Shown here: piece by piece, positions 29,958 through 41,523 of the stretch
Position numbering within the stretch: position 1 is the stretch's first letter
Layout: the number at the start of each line of letters is the position of its first letter
Source of the DNA: Pezicula radicicola
Taxonomy: Eukaryota > Ascomycota > Leotiomycetes > Helotiales > Dermateaceae
Reading direction: 5' to 3'
Length of the DNA: 64,000 nt
Assembly: GCA_003008705.1 (NCBI GenBank)
Contig: PDUO01000037.1
Coordinates: 369,765-433,764 of the forward strand
The notes under the pieces: model-generated
The model's input: only the letters and a program-made list of their open reading frames with translations
Told to the model about the DNA's origin: nothing
Databases searched by the model: none
Program-made: the position numbers and the translations under genes

Positions 29958-32389
29958 TCGTCGGCTGCTGGTTAGTCCGTTCCGGAGCCTCTTACGTCGC
30001 TCCGCTCCTAGTCGGTGAAAGCGAAATGGGCCTAGAAGTGAAATGGGCTAAAGTTAATATTCATCGTTTTTTTAGTATAAACGTATATAAATTTTAATGA
30101 CTAGGTACCTCTAATAATTTCAACTACTAACTACCTAATCTAAATTATACTAGGAACTTAAATTTAAATTAGAACTAGTCTTTAAATTAGAACTAGTATT
30201 TAAATATATTAGAGTAAAATATAAAGAGCTTTCTAAAAGTTATCTATTAATACTAATACTAATATAACTATTGCTCTTTATAACTAGATCTCTATTTACT
30301 TATTTTATTTTCTCTCTTTCTATTATAAGTTAAGATTTAAGTAATAATCTAGATAATTAAATTATTACTTCTTCTTTTATTATCTTCTCTAGATTTAGAA
30401 TTAGTATAGTTAGATAACTAGCTTTAATATTATAAGAGTTAATATTAAGTCTAGTTTAAAATTACTTAATCTAATAATATATAACCCTATATACCTTTAG
30501 CTCTCTCTTTTTTTTATTCTTATTAATAAAGAGTATTTAAACTTCCTTATTAGTCTCCTTATTAACTACTTTAGTATCTCTATTATTAATTATCTTTTAG
30601 ACTATTTTTCTAGTTAATTTATCTCTTATTTATAGATATTTTTAATTATATAATATCTTTTAAATAAATTTATTAATTTAAGTATATAATTAATCTCTTT
30701 TTATTTTTTATACTTTAGTATTATAAAGTACTCTCTTAGTTTTATATTATAAAGATTTAAAAGCTTAATAAGATAAACTACTTAATATAAATAATATCTT
30801 AATAGATATAGTATCTAACTAGTATTTAATATATTTAATAATTATTAATATATAAAGATATATAGATAGTAGAGTAGACTCTTCTTTCTTAGTTAATTCT
30901 TTTAAAAAATATTTTATATTCTTTTAAATAGTTATAATAAAAGACTTCTAATAATTAAACTTCTTTTAAATATATTTAATTATTAATATAATAAAGGTCT
31001 TTACTTAAATACTATTTAGATCCTTAAGAAAAGAAATAATTATATATTTAAAATTAAGATTTTCTATTATATACTAAATAGTTTTATTATACTAGTACTT
31101 ATAATATTAAAATATTCTAATATCTAGTAATTATATAATATAAATAATATATAAATAAAAGATAAATAAAATAATATTATATATAATTATCTTATTAATA
31201 AATTTTAAAGTTCTATAGTTTTAATAATTATTATATAAAAGAAACTTATATTCTTAGTTTAGACTAGTCTTTATATATATAATAAAATAATTAAAAAATT
31301 AAATAATAAGATTATTTATTAAAAATCTACTTTTAAAGAATAATATTAATTTATCTCTTTTAAGTTTATCTCTATATTAAGACTTTATATAGTATTTCTC
31401 TTAGATAATAATAATTAAAGAAATTAGTTCTTTATTATCTATAGATATAAACTTAATTATTATAAGAGATTTTTAATTTTTAAGATTAATAAAATAAAGT
31501 TATAAATATTAATTAATATAAATTAAGTTATATTTATATAAATTTATTTCTTTAATATTAAATAGTATAATAACTTTCTAGTCTTTTAGATAATCTACTT
31601 AAAATCTAGATTTATTAAAATTATATAGGTTTCTTTTTTTAATTTTATATTTCTTAAGTATCTCTAAATACTTTATATACTAACTCTTTATTATTTTAAT
31701 ATTTTAGACTATAATCCTTTCTCTTATAATTAGTTTTATTCTAATTTTATAAAGGTTATTCTTTACTTATTACTTATTAAACTAATTATATAATAATTTT
31801 AGATTCTTCTTATTTTTATATAAATAATAAATTATATTATATATAATAGTTTAAGTTAAATATTAATTATAGTCTAGATAGAATTAAATAAAAGTATAAA
31901 TAATAACTTCTTATATATCTATAAGGATTTAATTTTAGTTACTATAGTAGAGGTTTATATTCCTTTAAATTAAATTATTTAATATTCTTAGACTAATCTT
32001 AAATATCTTAGTTACTATTAATTAAGACTCTTTAAGATATTTAATAAACTATTCTTTAGTATCTCAAAGATATATTTTTTAATTATTTATACTATTTAGA
32101 ATAGTAGGTAACTCTAGCTCTAGGCTTAGGCTTAGGTATAGGTTAATAGGTAGTAGTTTCGAAGGATAGGAGAGAGGTATCGTGGCTTTATTCATAGTTT
32201 ACGTATAGTAGTATATTAGGTTGTAGGAGGTGGGTGGCTGTAGGTATGAAAGAATCAAGATATAATTTATATAGGTTTTACTAAGAAAGTTTATCTCGGC
32301 CCATTTCGCTTCCAGGCCTATTTCGCTTTCACCGACTAGGAGCGGAGCGACGTAAGAGGCTCCGGAACGGACTAACCAGCAGCCGACGA
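29958..32389. mobile_element. 2.43 kb TIR transposon, RIP-degraded, TTAA-flanked
   Basis: Inverted repeats of about 91 bases (29958-30048 and 32299-32389) begin TCGTCGGCTGCTGGTTAGTC; the first 70 bases are identical and the inner 20 differ at three sites. TTAA stands directly outside both ends (29954-29957, 32390-32393). It is compatible with a 4-bp piggyBac-like duplication, or with TA (Tc1/mariner) inside a longer inverted repeat. The interior is extremely AT-rich with almost no C or G in CpA/CpG context and no surviving frame, so the transposase cannot be identified. A related single end lies at 58863, next to a Tc1/mariner transposase relic. Confidence 0.88.
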
Positions 32390-32697
32390 TTAACTACTTA
32401 TTAAAATCTACCTATTTATATTCAAAAATTAGCTTCTTATATAGATTGTAGTTCTAGTAATGTATACGTAGTTTTATACTAAGATAAAAGAAGTATTAAT
32501 ATATATTCTATAGGGGGTAAATTATATAAAATATCTGTGCGTATGTGTAAAGTGCTTGCTTTGATGATCTCCCGAATGCTTGATTCATATCCCTGATGGG
32601 AGAGCCCATAGACACACAAAGGGATACTATTTTCATTATTCTCTAACCTTATCTAAAAAAAAGACGGACAGCAAGCAAGGCAAAAAGGAAAAACACC

Positions 32698-34249
32698 ATG
32701 GCCTCATCTACACCTTCTCCGGCGGCGTACCTGGCAAAGGATACATTAGGAACGATATGGGCGCCGCAGATTATAACGTTCGTTCTCGCATCTACTGCGT
32801 TGCCATTGCGCATTTTCTCTAGAATACTCACTGAAGCGAATTTCGGGTGGGAATATTACTTCATTTTTGTTGCCTATATATGTTTACTTCTTTCTATGTT
32901 TCTATTCCCCTTCCTGATTCACATCCTGTTCTGCACAGCAAAGACAAAATTAACCATCAACCATTTATAGCTCACTGCGTGTGACACTTTCGTAGTTTTC
33001 ATAATGTGCAAGTCATTTTAAGACAGCTTCTGTCTCGAGTTTTGGTTTATTTTGTCTTCTCTGGGTGCTGACCCAACGAAGTGTCTAGAATAGGCGTTGG
33101 AAGACATATTGAGTTTGTGGAACTTACGAATCCCGAAGGGGCTGTCACCATGCTTAAAGCCTAGACCCCAGGAGAAATATTTTATACTGTTAGTATTGCC
33201 TTTTCGAAGTTCTCGATTCTGGCGTTCTACTGGCGTCTATTTGGCGTCACGAATATAAGGAAACTGCTTATTGTTGTGGCGGCCGTTGTTACTGGATGGA
33301 TGATTTCTGTCGTATGTATATTCTCATCCTTTTTTTTTTTTGCAACCTCGCTTTAGGGAAACAAAGGATAATACTAAGATGAATATTAGGTTGTAACTTC
33401 TAGTGTAGCTTGTAGGCCCCTTGAATACCTGTGGAATAAGATGATTGAGGAGAAGTGTATCGACATGCAAAAATTCTACCTAATCATCTCCTATCCAAAT
33501 GTTATCACCAACTGGCTTATGCTTTTTCTACCATTACACCATATTTGGAAGTTGCAGATAGCTACACGTCAGAAGTGGATGGTTACTGACCTTCTCTGTG
33601 TTGGTAGTTGTAAGTTCCTGTCTGGGTTCCCACTTACCTATCTTTATATATGCCTTTGTTTACTAAGACCTACTTTTTAGAAAGTGTTTGCGTCTTCTCG
33701 ACTATCCGATTGGTGTTCATGTCCAAGATTGACCTCGTTGATTTTACTTCGGACATGACTCCCGATACTCTCTGGGGATCCGTCGAATGCTACACGTAAT
33801 TATTTCCTCTCCTCTACCACACCGTACACACACAAACGCGCCAGACCCTATTCCTCCATTGAATTCGATACTAATTAAGGAAAATCAACAGTACCATCCT
33901 CTGAGCCTGCCTTCTATCCCTCAAGCCGCTCTACAACATCGTCACTAATAATTACAGCACCAAAGGCAACAGCAATGGCACGCTCTACAACAAGTCGTGC
34001 ACCGGTACCTGGGGGAAGAAGCCTAAGAATCCGCTCACGACAATCAATAATGACAAAAGCTTTGCACGCCTGCGTGACGACCAATACTAGGCTCTAACCA
34101 CAACGGCCTATGCCGGGAACGGGTCCGCCACAACGCACCCGAACAAGGAAATTCAGTTGCAGGATGTAGGGAACGGTACTATTAAGGTTCCCAGGAACTC
34201 GATTGGACAGAAGGCAAAAAATAGATTTTTTGTAGTAAATGTAGATTGA
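32698..34249 (+). pseudogene. Second rhodopsin-like membrane protein, broken
   Basis: ATG 32698 (MASSTPSPAAYLAKDTLGTI) leads into a first hydrophobic helix, then IFSRILTEANFGWEYYFIFV. Later exons read AFSKFSILAFYWRLFGV, LIVVAAVVTGWMISVV, SVACRPLEYLWNK, KFYLIISYPNVITNWLMLFL, LPLHHIWKLQ, FSTIRLVFMSKIDLVDFT and WGSVECYT. This is the same fungal rhodopsin-domain family as 18295 (with a YWRLF motif), about 40% of the sequence being hydrophobic helices. TAG 33162 replaces an expected Trp in KA-W-TPGEIFYTVS, and further stops (for example near 34088 before ALTTTAYAGNGS) interrupt the tail. Stops without frameshifts again suggest RIP-type changes. The last coordinate is approximate. Confidence 0.7.
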
Positions 34250-35576
34250 TTCATGGCAATTTTTCCAATGGTCAAAGGTCATGGTGTTAGACTTGTAGTA
34301 ACCAAGTAACTAGATAAATACAACGACCTTAAATAAATACATTTTTAACAATTTGCTTCGTAATTGAATGCAGTCGGTTACTGTTTAAGAGGCAGCTAAA
34401 ATAACTATAGACAACGTTAACAATAGTCTAGCTTTTTATATTTAGTCTAGAAAGGTTAATAAAAAGGCTAAACAAGTATCTAGTTTTTAATTAGACCAAC
34501 CATCTAGCTAATATAATAGACTATTAATCTAGAAAAGTTATAAGAAGTTATTTGAACTTAGGTATCATAGTGTTATATAAGGAGTGGTAGAAGGCTCGAA
34601 AATGCATTGCATCTAATATATAGGTTATATACAAAGATTAGTGGTATCTAATTTTACTTCTATCTCGGAAGCTGTGGATTGTCTTTCGAACTCGAGGAGA
34701 GCATATTGACGTACATCTCCGATCGTACCGGTACCATATAGGTGAGAACCCGCCTTTGCCGTGTTCGCTATCCAGAAACTCACAGATCAACAGAAAGAGC
34801 TACAAATACCCTAAAATTTCCCTAGATACGTTGTTAATCCAGCTCTCTCTAAGGTCAAAATTCAAGCTCCTCAGGACTCCATGCAGTCCACTCCACTTCG
34901 TTGAAATCACGCGGTAATTGCGTGTTTTTATGGATTTTCTCCGCCCCTAGGTGAAATACTTGTCCTGGACACATTAGAAGCTGGTCAATCTAGAGCGAGT
35001 CAACTATCTTCATCTCTTTTTGATACCGAATACCAATAACAAATATTGGCCAAAACACTAGCTTGCAATAGCGTTGTCCAAAGTGGAGAATGTACATTTT
35101 GCCCGGGGGGGCAGTACATTACTGAGGGATCCGTCAATGGAGGTTGATTTCTCACGTCCAACTCGTCTCACCTCAATACACTCATTTACAAGCTGATTTG
35201 CTTTGCTTTTAAACATGCTATCTTTACCGAACTGTCTTTTCCTCCTTACCAGAACTGCTGCTCGCTGTTTCGATCAACATTATAATAATTTCCCGCAGAT
35301 ATCAACTGTATATTTGAGGGATTAAGCTACATTGTCCATTAAACAGATTGTGAATGAAGTTTCAAGCGGTCATTATAATGCTCACTTTTTGGTGGAGACA
35401 CAGTATGTATATTTTTCTGTAGTCTCACGTCCTAGCCAACATAAGAGAATATAAACGAAAGAAGCCGACACCTATTGCACTATACTCTGCCCCTTCTCTC
35501 TGAACTTGCTCACAACTTAAGTATCATCCAACCATATCTATCTCAATAACCTCGAAACTTCAAGACGCTGCCGGCT
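34250..35576. other. Intergenic region, no gene seen
   Basis: Mixed AT-rich (34320-34620) and ordinary composition. No coherent coding frame or RNA gene was recognised. Confidence 0.5.
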
Positions 35577-35930
35577 TTATGGACAAGTGATTTGGTATGG
35601 TCCGTGAGGGTTGCATCCGTCTAAAGCAAGTGTTAGTGTGGTGAAGCTAAACCATTTGGTTTCGGAGTCTAGAATAGGGACTCCATTCTCACATGGATAG
35701 GCAGTGTTGAGATCCCAGCAGGTTCCATCATCACAGCCGCACCTGAGAAAGAAATTAGCAAGATGGCTACACTGGAAAGTGTAGTTGCTGAGTGTTGGGC
35801 GTAGGGGTGAGGCCACATACCAGTTGCCAGCATATCCAGAGTCAGGGTCGGACTCATTCTCGCAAGTAACAGCAGCAGCAAACTTGAGACCGACGACACC
35901 AATGACAGCGAGTAAGTGGAGGAACTTCAT
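35577..35930 (-). CDS. Small secreted cysteine-rich protein
   Basis: ATG 35930 begins a classic signal peptide (MKFLHLLAVIGVVGLKFAAA, cleavage about after AAA-V). The mature part is Cys-rich: TCENESDPDSGYAGNW, CGCDDGTCWDLNTAYPC, LDGCNPHGPYQITCP. A GTATGTGG donor and a GCTAATTTC...TCAG acceptor mark a likely 78-base intron (about 35747-35824). Being a multiple of three it can also be read through, giving 91 residues spliced or 117 unspliced, with two more cysteines retained. Small secreted Cys-rich proteins of this size act at the cell surface or on hosts or competitors; no known family is recognised. Isolated, with its own promoter. Confidence 0.7.
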   Translation of the reverse strand: MKFLHLLAVIGVVGLKFAAAVTCENESDPDSGYAGNWYVASPLRPTLSNYTFQCSHLANFFLRCGCDDGTCWDLNTAYPCENGVPILDSETKWFSFTTLTLALDGCNPHGPYQITCP

Positions 35931-37371
35931 TTTGACTTGAAAATTTGTGGAAGAGTTTTGTAAAGGTTTTGAACGAGGTATGTGTAATTGGTTTAACTGC
36001 TTCAGGAAGACGGGAATGCGAAGTTAGGCGAAGAACTGTGTACTGTGAATTATAGTTCCTGCAATATTTTTGTCCTGTCCTCGTGTATCTATACTCGCTT
36101 CAGGAGTTCTGAGAACTTTCACCGAGCCGGGTATATATGGAAAAATTCGATCTGTGACCCACTGTGTTGGGAAAGTGACGATGATTACCATGTTCTTGTG
36201 ACTTGTATAGTTTTCCCTCGGTCTGCATGTCAGCCTATGACTTTTCTCTTTAACAGTTGCATGAAGTGCAAGTAGCTGCACCAGGCGAGGAAAGTGGCCT
36301 TCATCGTTAGGGTGCAAGAAGAAAGCGCCAGTCATAATTGATTCTCGTCGAACATGGTACCCCTCATCTATACGAGAAATCAAAAGATCAGACCATCGTA
36401 TCCCATTAAAGACACAAAGAAAGATCCTCAAGGTGCTTCAGTGAAGCTTTGTGTACAAAAAATTCCTTCGCACTCTCTTTCAATACTCAAAATAGCTAGA
36501 CTCTCCGTCCGTGACCAACAGCACCTCCCGCTCCCGCTATCCGCAGCATCCTTGTAAGATGGCTGAATATCAGCTTTCTATTAGAGAAGCTCCCAAACTG
36601 TCGGGAATCGCGTATGTTGGTGGCACAGTCTGAGGCGAGCTGTCACTAGACAAAGTTGGCTCTCCTATCCCAACAAGTGAGCGGCCAAGCACCACTCGCA
36701 CTTTCACGCTCCTCTCACGGAGCCTTGCTTGCTAAGTTGACACAGTGATAAGCCGCCAGATGCTGATGCGAATTGTGAGGCTCCCTCTATGTACGAATTG
36801 ACCCGAGGAGTGAAGTTACATTAACGCCGACACCGTTTCGGCAGCGTAGATTGTTGGTGGCGCAAAACACGATATGGAAAAGGAATGTACTTTGCAAACG
36901 GAGAGTCCAGATATCCACTGTTCGGCGTCAACTCGCCACATTCCTACTTTTCATCTGACGAGTGCCTTACGGAAGAATCTGCTTTCAATCAACGGTCAGC
37001 ATTACTGGAGAGACATCGATAGTGCGCTAAGACGGCTGGGAGCTCAAGCAAGACGACCATGTTGGATTTATTTCATGTAGTTCTAATAGATGCGAGTGCA
37101 CAGCAACGTTGCACCAATTTGCTGCGGAGAAGGATTTATCTACGCCCTGTAACTGCATGAGAGGGGTTCTGTGAGAGTGATGATCAATTCTCAAAGGTCA
37201 GTAGCCGCTTCATCCTTGGAGCAGGTACGACGATATCAATATCTGTCGAGTTCATACAGAACACTTACTTATAGAACGTGATCCAGTCACATCCATCATC
37301 TCCTCAAACACCTCTCAAATACACATCGACAAGTTTTCCTCCTTCTAGTCGAGCTCTTCAATTATTTCAAG
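35931..37371. other. Intergenic region, no gene seen
   Basis: Ordinary GC content. Open frames at 36024-36431 (minus) and 36874-37080 (plus) show no family pattern, signal or splice support. Confidence 0.5.
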
Positions 37372-38199
37372 ATGAGACTTTCAATTCTTTCCTCCCTTGC
37401 AATGGTCACCACCGGCGTGATTGCAGCCACCACGATCCCTCTCCTCAACAAAATTGACGTATGGGGTTTCGTCAATCTCGACGTCGATGGTGTGCTGCGT
37501 TCTTGGTTTGTCAACCTTTTACTTGATCTTCATTCTTCGTCAAGCCAAAATACTCAACCCATGTTTCAAGAGCCATAACTTGAAAGTGAAACTCTTTAGA
37601 CATGATTCTGAGACCGGCACTCTGAGCCAGCCGTTGAAACGTTACTGACATATCCAAACAGGTCATCCAACGGTACAGTCCTCGACGCTGCCGCCCTTTC
37701 CCCAGACCAAATCGCCGAATTCATCAGCATGCGCGAAGGCATCGTCGAAGAACAACGTACTATCGATGAGAAAGTCATCTTTGCAAACATTAATGGTCTC
37801 GACGTCCCCGAAGCTCAACTCTTCAATCCTCCACAAGATGTCATCCCGGTCGATCAAATTGCCAACGCTGAAGCTTCCCGACTCGCTCATAACAGTGTTC
37901 TGCCACTTGACCCGGTGGAAAACACTATCGCAGCACGTTCCTGTGTGCCGGCTTATTGTAATGGGCCGAACTATGAGTGTGTTATCTATGTATGACTTCT
38001 TTCCTGTGATATCGCAATCAATCCAGAGGCCGAAGCTCTAGAAGCTCAGTTCACAAATTGAATGCCTAAGCTCTCGAGACATACCTTAGAAGCTGCAACT
38101 CCTAATGAATCTATTCCACCACCCATATACTGACAGATTCTGTAGGTTGGATGTGAAGCTTGCTATGGCAGTATTTGCTGGGGCTTGATGGGCTCTTGA
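37372..38199 (+). CDS. Secreted protein with C-terminal six-Cys domain (paralogue A)
   Basis: Three exons (37372-37505, 37662-37989, 38146-38199) give 171 residues; both introns are 156 bp with GT...AG. A signal peptide (MRLSILSSLAMVTTGVIAAT) is followed by DVDGVLRSWSSNG, VLDAAALSPDQIAEFISMRE, NINGLDVPEAQLFNPPQD and a Cys-rich end (SCVPAYC, YECVIYVGCEACYGSICWGL, six Cys). The last exon is found only by splicing at 37990/38145, which restores GCEACYGSICWGLMGS. The DGVLRS...LSPxQI...RE...LFxPPxD module recurs in the convergent gene at 38490-39021, so the two are diverged paralogues. No known family is recognised; a role outside the cell is inferred from the signal peptide. Confidence 0.78.
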
Positions 38200-38489
38200 T
38201 GGAAGGAATTTCAGGCGTCGAAGAGGTTGGAGTCGAAGTAGGTGGATATAGCTGGAAGTGTGCTCAACATCGTTGAGTCTGTAGGACGCTGGGTTCAGAA
38301 GAGATGGTTAAATGAGGCTAATGAGAGTCTCCTGTTTCCTATACTTTCATTAACAAAATTGAAATTGCTAGGAGTGGGGGAACGAGGAATGCACGTAACT
38401 ACAGACTTTACTTTCTCCTGCGTAAAATAATTACGAAATGAAACAGAGAATGAAGGAACCGTAAGTCCCGTAGGATGCGAAGAATCTAT

Positions 38490-39021
38490 TCACTTAGCAA
38501 CCCTAGGACTCAAATCATAATCACTCACAGCCCTCCCACAAGCATATTTCGCAGCAACATCAACGCCCTCCCTTTCCTCCTTCGCAATCTGCTCCATCAA
38601 CTTCCTATTCTTCTCCTTCGTCTCCGCCTGGGCTATCTTCAAACTCTCCTCAGTATGTTCTTTGGGCTTCGAGTCCTCTGGACACTCAAACAAGGCCTTC
38701 GGATCCGTCACTTTCCTCCCATCAACTCCTCGAAATTTGTCCTCGATCTCTTGTGACCACTCCCTTGAGTCGAGCAGCTCCTTGATCTGGGTTGGGCTGA
38801 GACCAATTGCGTCGATGACATTATGTTTGTAAGGTCCGTCGAAGGACCGCAAGACACCGTCACTTCCGAGGTCGTATTGGCCCATTGGATCTCGCTTTAA
38901 GGAGCTCATGGCTGCGCGAGCGGAGATCTCTTTTGGGATGCTCTGTGCGTGGTCAACAACGAGCTGTTTTTGGCGAAAGTTAACACTGGTCTGGTGGTGT
39001 GTGACTTACTTGGTCGGTCAT
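38490..39021 (-). CDS. Non-secreted paralogue B of the DGVLRS module
   Basis: Exon one is only MTDQ (ATG 39021), followed by a GTAAGT intron to about 38945. Exon two reads SIPKEISARAAMSSLKRDP, GQYDLGSDGVLRSFDGPYKH, VIDAIGLSPTQIKELLDSRE, GVDGRKVTDPKALFECPEDS, then a charged helix (KEHTEESLKIAQAETKEKNR) to a stop at 38490, about 157 residues. No signal peptide or TM segment, so cytosolic or nuclear. DGVLRS, V(I/L)DA, LSPxQI, RE and ALFxxPxD align with the secreted neighbour 37372-38199; the two genes end tail to tail about 290 bases apart. In place of the Cys-rich end this one has a Lys/Glu-rich tail. Confidence 0.7.
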
Positions 39022-40269
39022 GTTAAATTAGAAGCTAAGAGAGAATCAATGTCTGTTTTTATAATGTTTTGATTGTAGTTTATCTAAGAAATCTAGCTTT
39101 CTCGAATTTGTTAGGAGCAGGCAGACAGACACTTAAGAATTTAGGATACTACAATTAACGTGTCAGAAGTTTAGGGACGTTGGTTTATCTACTATTGCCT
39201 CCGGTTAAGTCCGGGATAGTCCCGATACCCCCGCATCGGGTGTCGAGTTCTATACGAGTATTGTTGCAACGTTGATTTCTGATATTACGTGTTGTATTAT
39301 GGAAGCGCGCCAGCAACGCGCTGGGCCAATGGGAGGCCAAGCCCAACCGGGCCGCGCCGTGCCACTAGCCCAAACGGGACTAGTCTTTGTTAATAGATTT
39401 ATATAATTAGACTACGATTCCACTTAGTAGTTAGAGAATCGAACTAATCTTATAATAATATAATACACTATATAATATTTACTAGTTTACTTATTATTAT
39501 TAGATTAAAAAGTTAAATTATAAAATAATTATTAGCTTTTAATCTTAGTAGATAATAAGTTATATATTTAAATATAATAAAGTATTAATTTAAAAGAAAA
39601 TAAAATTTAAATATATTTATAAAAAGACTTTTATTAATAAAGCTAATAATAATAATAATAGTAATATAAAGTAATTATAATTATTATTATAAAAATAAAA
39701 ACTTTATCTTTATAATTTATAAAACTTTAAATTACTTTTAATATATTAGTAAATACTATTAATAATTATTAATTATTTAGAAAATATTTAAAGATTTTTA
39801 CTTTAATATTACTTATATAAGTTTAAGTACTAAGTTATATTTTTATTAACTAATTTTAATGTAAACAAATACACTAGCGCCTTGGCTGCATTTATAATAG
39901 GTCTCGTTATACAGGGGCTACTAAAGCGCTCTAATAGACGGGAACTTTATACAAGGATGTGACTTGCATTGGTTGCGACTATATATCGGAATCTCTTCTA
40001 CCGCGCCACCCCCCACCCCCTTGAATCCCTACAGTACTTCCAACCCCGCCTTCTCTAACGGAGTGTCTACCGGAGGATCTGTTGTCCCTTCTCCACGCCA
40101 CCAGCCAAACTCACAAACTCACTGCCGTGGCCCAGCTCGTCTCTGTCATCACTCCTGCTGCTCTATCAGACGCGTGCTCTGAGCGCAATCGATTCGCGGC
40201 GAGTTGAGTGGTGTTGAGGTGTCTACGCTTTGCAGAAACAAAACGAAACGGACCTTGCAAGCCTTCATC
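39022..40269. repeat. Intergenic region with AT-rich RIP-like block
   Basis: 39380-39860 is strongly AT-rich with TTA/TAA tracts like the other RIP-degraded blocks; the source element is not recognisable. The rest (39860-40269) has ordinary composition and holds the promoter of the next gene. Confidence 0.55.
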
Positions 40270-41523
40270 ATGATATCGAGGCGTTGGACTTTCCCTATCA
40301 TTACAGCTTTTCTTCTCAGCGTTGCTACCATTCTTACTCTACGGCATACGTTTGCCCATGTCCCTTCACGGCAGGTCTGCGCGAACAATAACATACCTCT
40401 GCAAAAGACTCTGAACTCGCAATCACCCATGGCGGCTGTTCCAGTTGGTATTGGCCTTGATCTGACGGCATTCTATGGGTAAAACCATCTATCCCCTCTC
40501 TATCAATCGATAACTAACAGTAAAACGCCAGTACCGTAGCAATAACAAACACAGATGGTTCCGCCATCAACGTTGCAAGGGTGGAAGCAACAAGCCAGTA
40601 TCGGAAAGCCATCCAGCGTCTGTCGTCAGAATCATCCATTCATTTTTGGTGAGTGCTGCTTTCTGTGTAATTTCCTCGATGCTGACTTTTCCAGCCCACC
40701 ATACAATGCCTTCGATGAGTACTACCGTGATATGCCACGGCGAACCCTTCGAGCATTACGAAAAGCAGCCGGTCTCCCAGCATCAGGAGACGTCGCAGCC
40801 CTCAGCACCATGATCCAAGACTTACGATGCAAAGCCGAGGCAATCCTCGGGACCGAGATTTCCTCCATCCCAATTCTAGCAGTCACTCCATCCTTGGTCG
40901 CCTTATGCGAGGAAGATCTCGTAGACGCCTTCGAATACGCCGGCTTACAACAAGTCCGACTCAAGAACTACAGTCCCGGCCGCTACGTCCACGAAACCAG
41001 CGCGGCCTACGCAGGCTACGGACTCGGTCTCTGCTCCGGTCCGCAAAACCCGGCAGCGTGTCAGAAAGAAGAAGCCGAGATGCCGAAGGAGAATATCCTC
41101 TCTCTGCTCTTCACGCGAGGCGCTCTCAGGATCATATACGCACCCGTGAGGTCAGCGTACTATTTTTCCAGCTTGCCGCTTCGCTTCTACGCTCATTGGG
41201 ATCTAGGTCTTGATGCGAGAGATGAGAAGGGTTATTGGAAGAGGGTGAGGGAGGCCATTGAGCAGGGTCGTCGGGATTACCCTGGCTTTCCGATGCCGGA
41301 TAAGGTGCTTCTGATGGGTGAGAGCGCTAGGGATGAAAGATTTAGGTCGGTCTTGGAAGAGATTATAAGTGGGTGGGGAGTCAGTCCGCAGGTATTTGGA
41401 GATGATGCGGAGTTTGTGGCCGCGAAAGGTGCGGCCGAGTTCGCGAGGAGGTCGGTATACAAGGTTGACAGAACATCCGTAGCTAGTGAGGAGGCAGAAC
41501 TGAAGGATACGGAACTGAAATAA
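40270..41523 (+). CDS. Membrane-anchored Hsp70/actin-fold ATPase-like protein
   Basis: ATG 40270 encodes a short basic start and one TM helix (FPIITAFLLSVATILTLRHT). The sugar-kinase/Hsp70 fold then opens with GIGLDLTAFYG|TVAITNTDGSAI (phosphate-1-like loop, split by an intron near 40481-40530), a second intron (40650-40695, GTGAGT...CCAG), PPYNAFDEYYRDMPRRTLRA, AVTPSLVALCEEDLVDAFEY, YVHETSAAYAGYGLGLC, a second membrane-associated stretch, then KVLLMGESARDERFRSVLEE and FVAAKGAAEFARR near the end. The last motifs resemble the adenosine-binding and C-terminal helix of Hsp70 NBDs. It lacks the substrate-binding domain and is therefore a divergent NBD-only protein, probably in the ER or outer membrane. 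Client and function unknown. Intact to TAA 41521. Confidence 0.75.

Noticed and set aside
36024..36431. 135-residue minus-strand open frame
   Set aside because: No family pattern, signal peptide or splice support.
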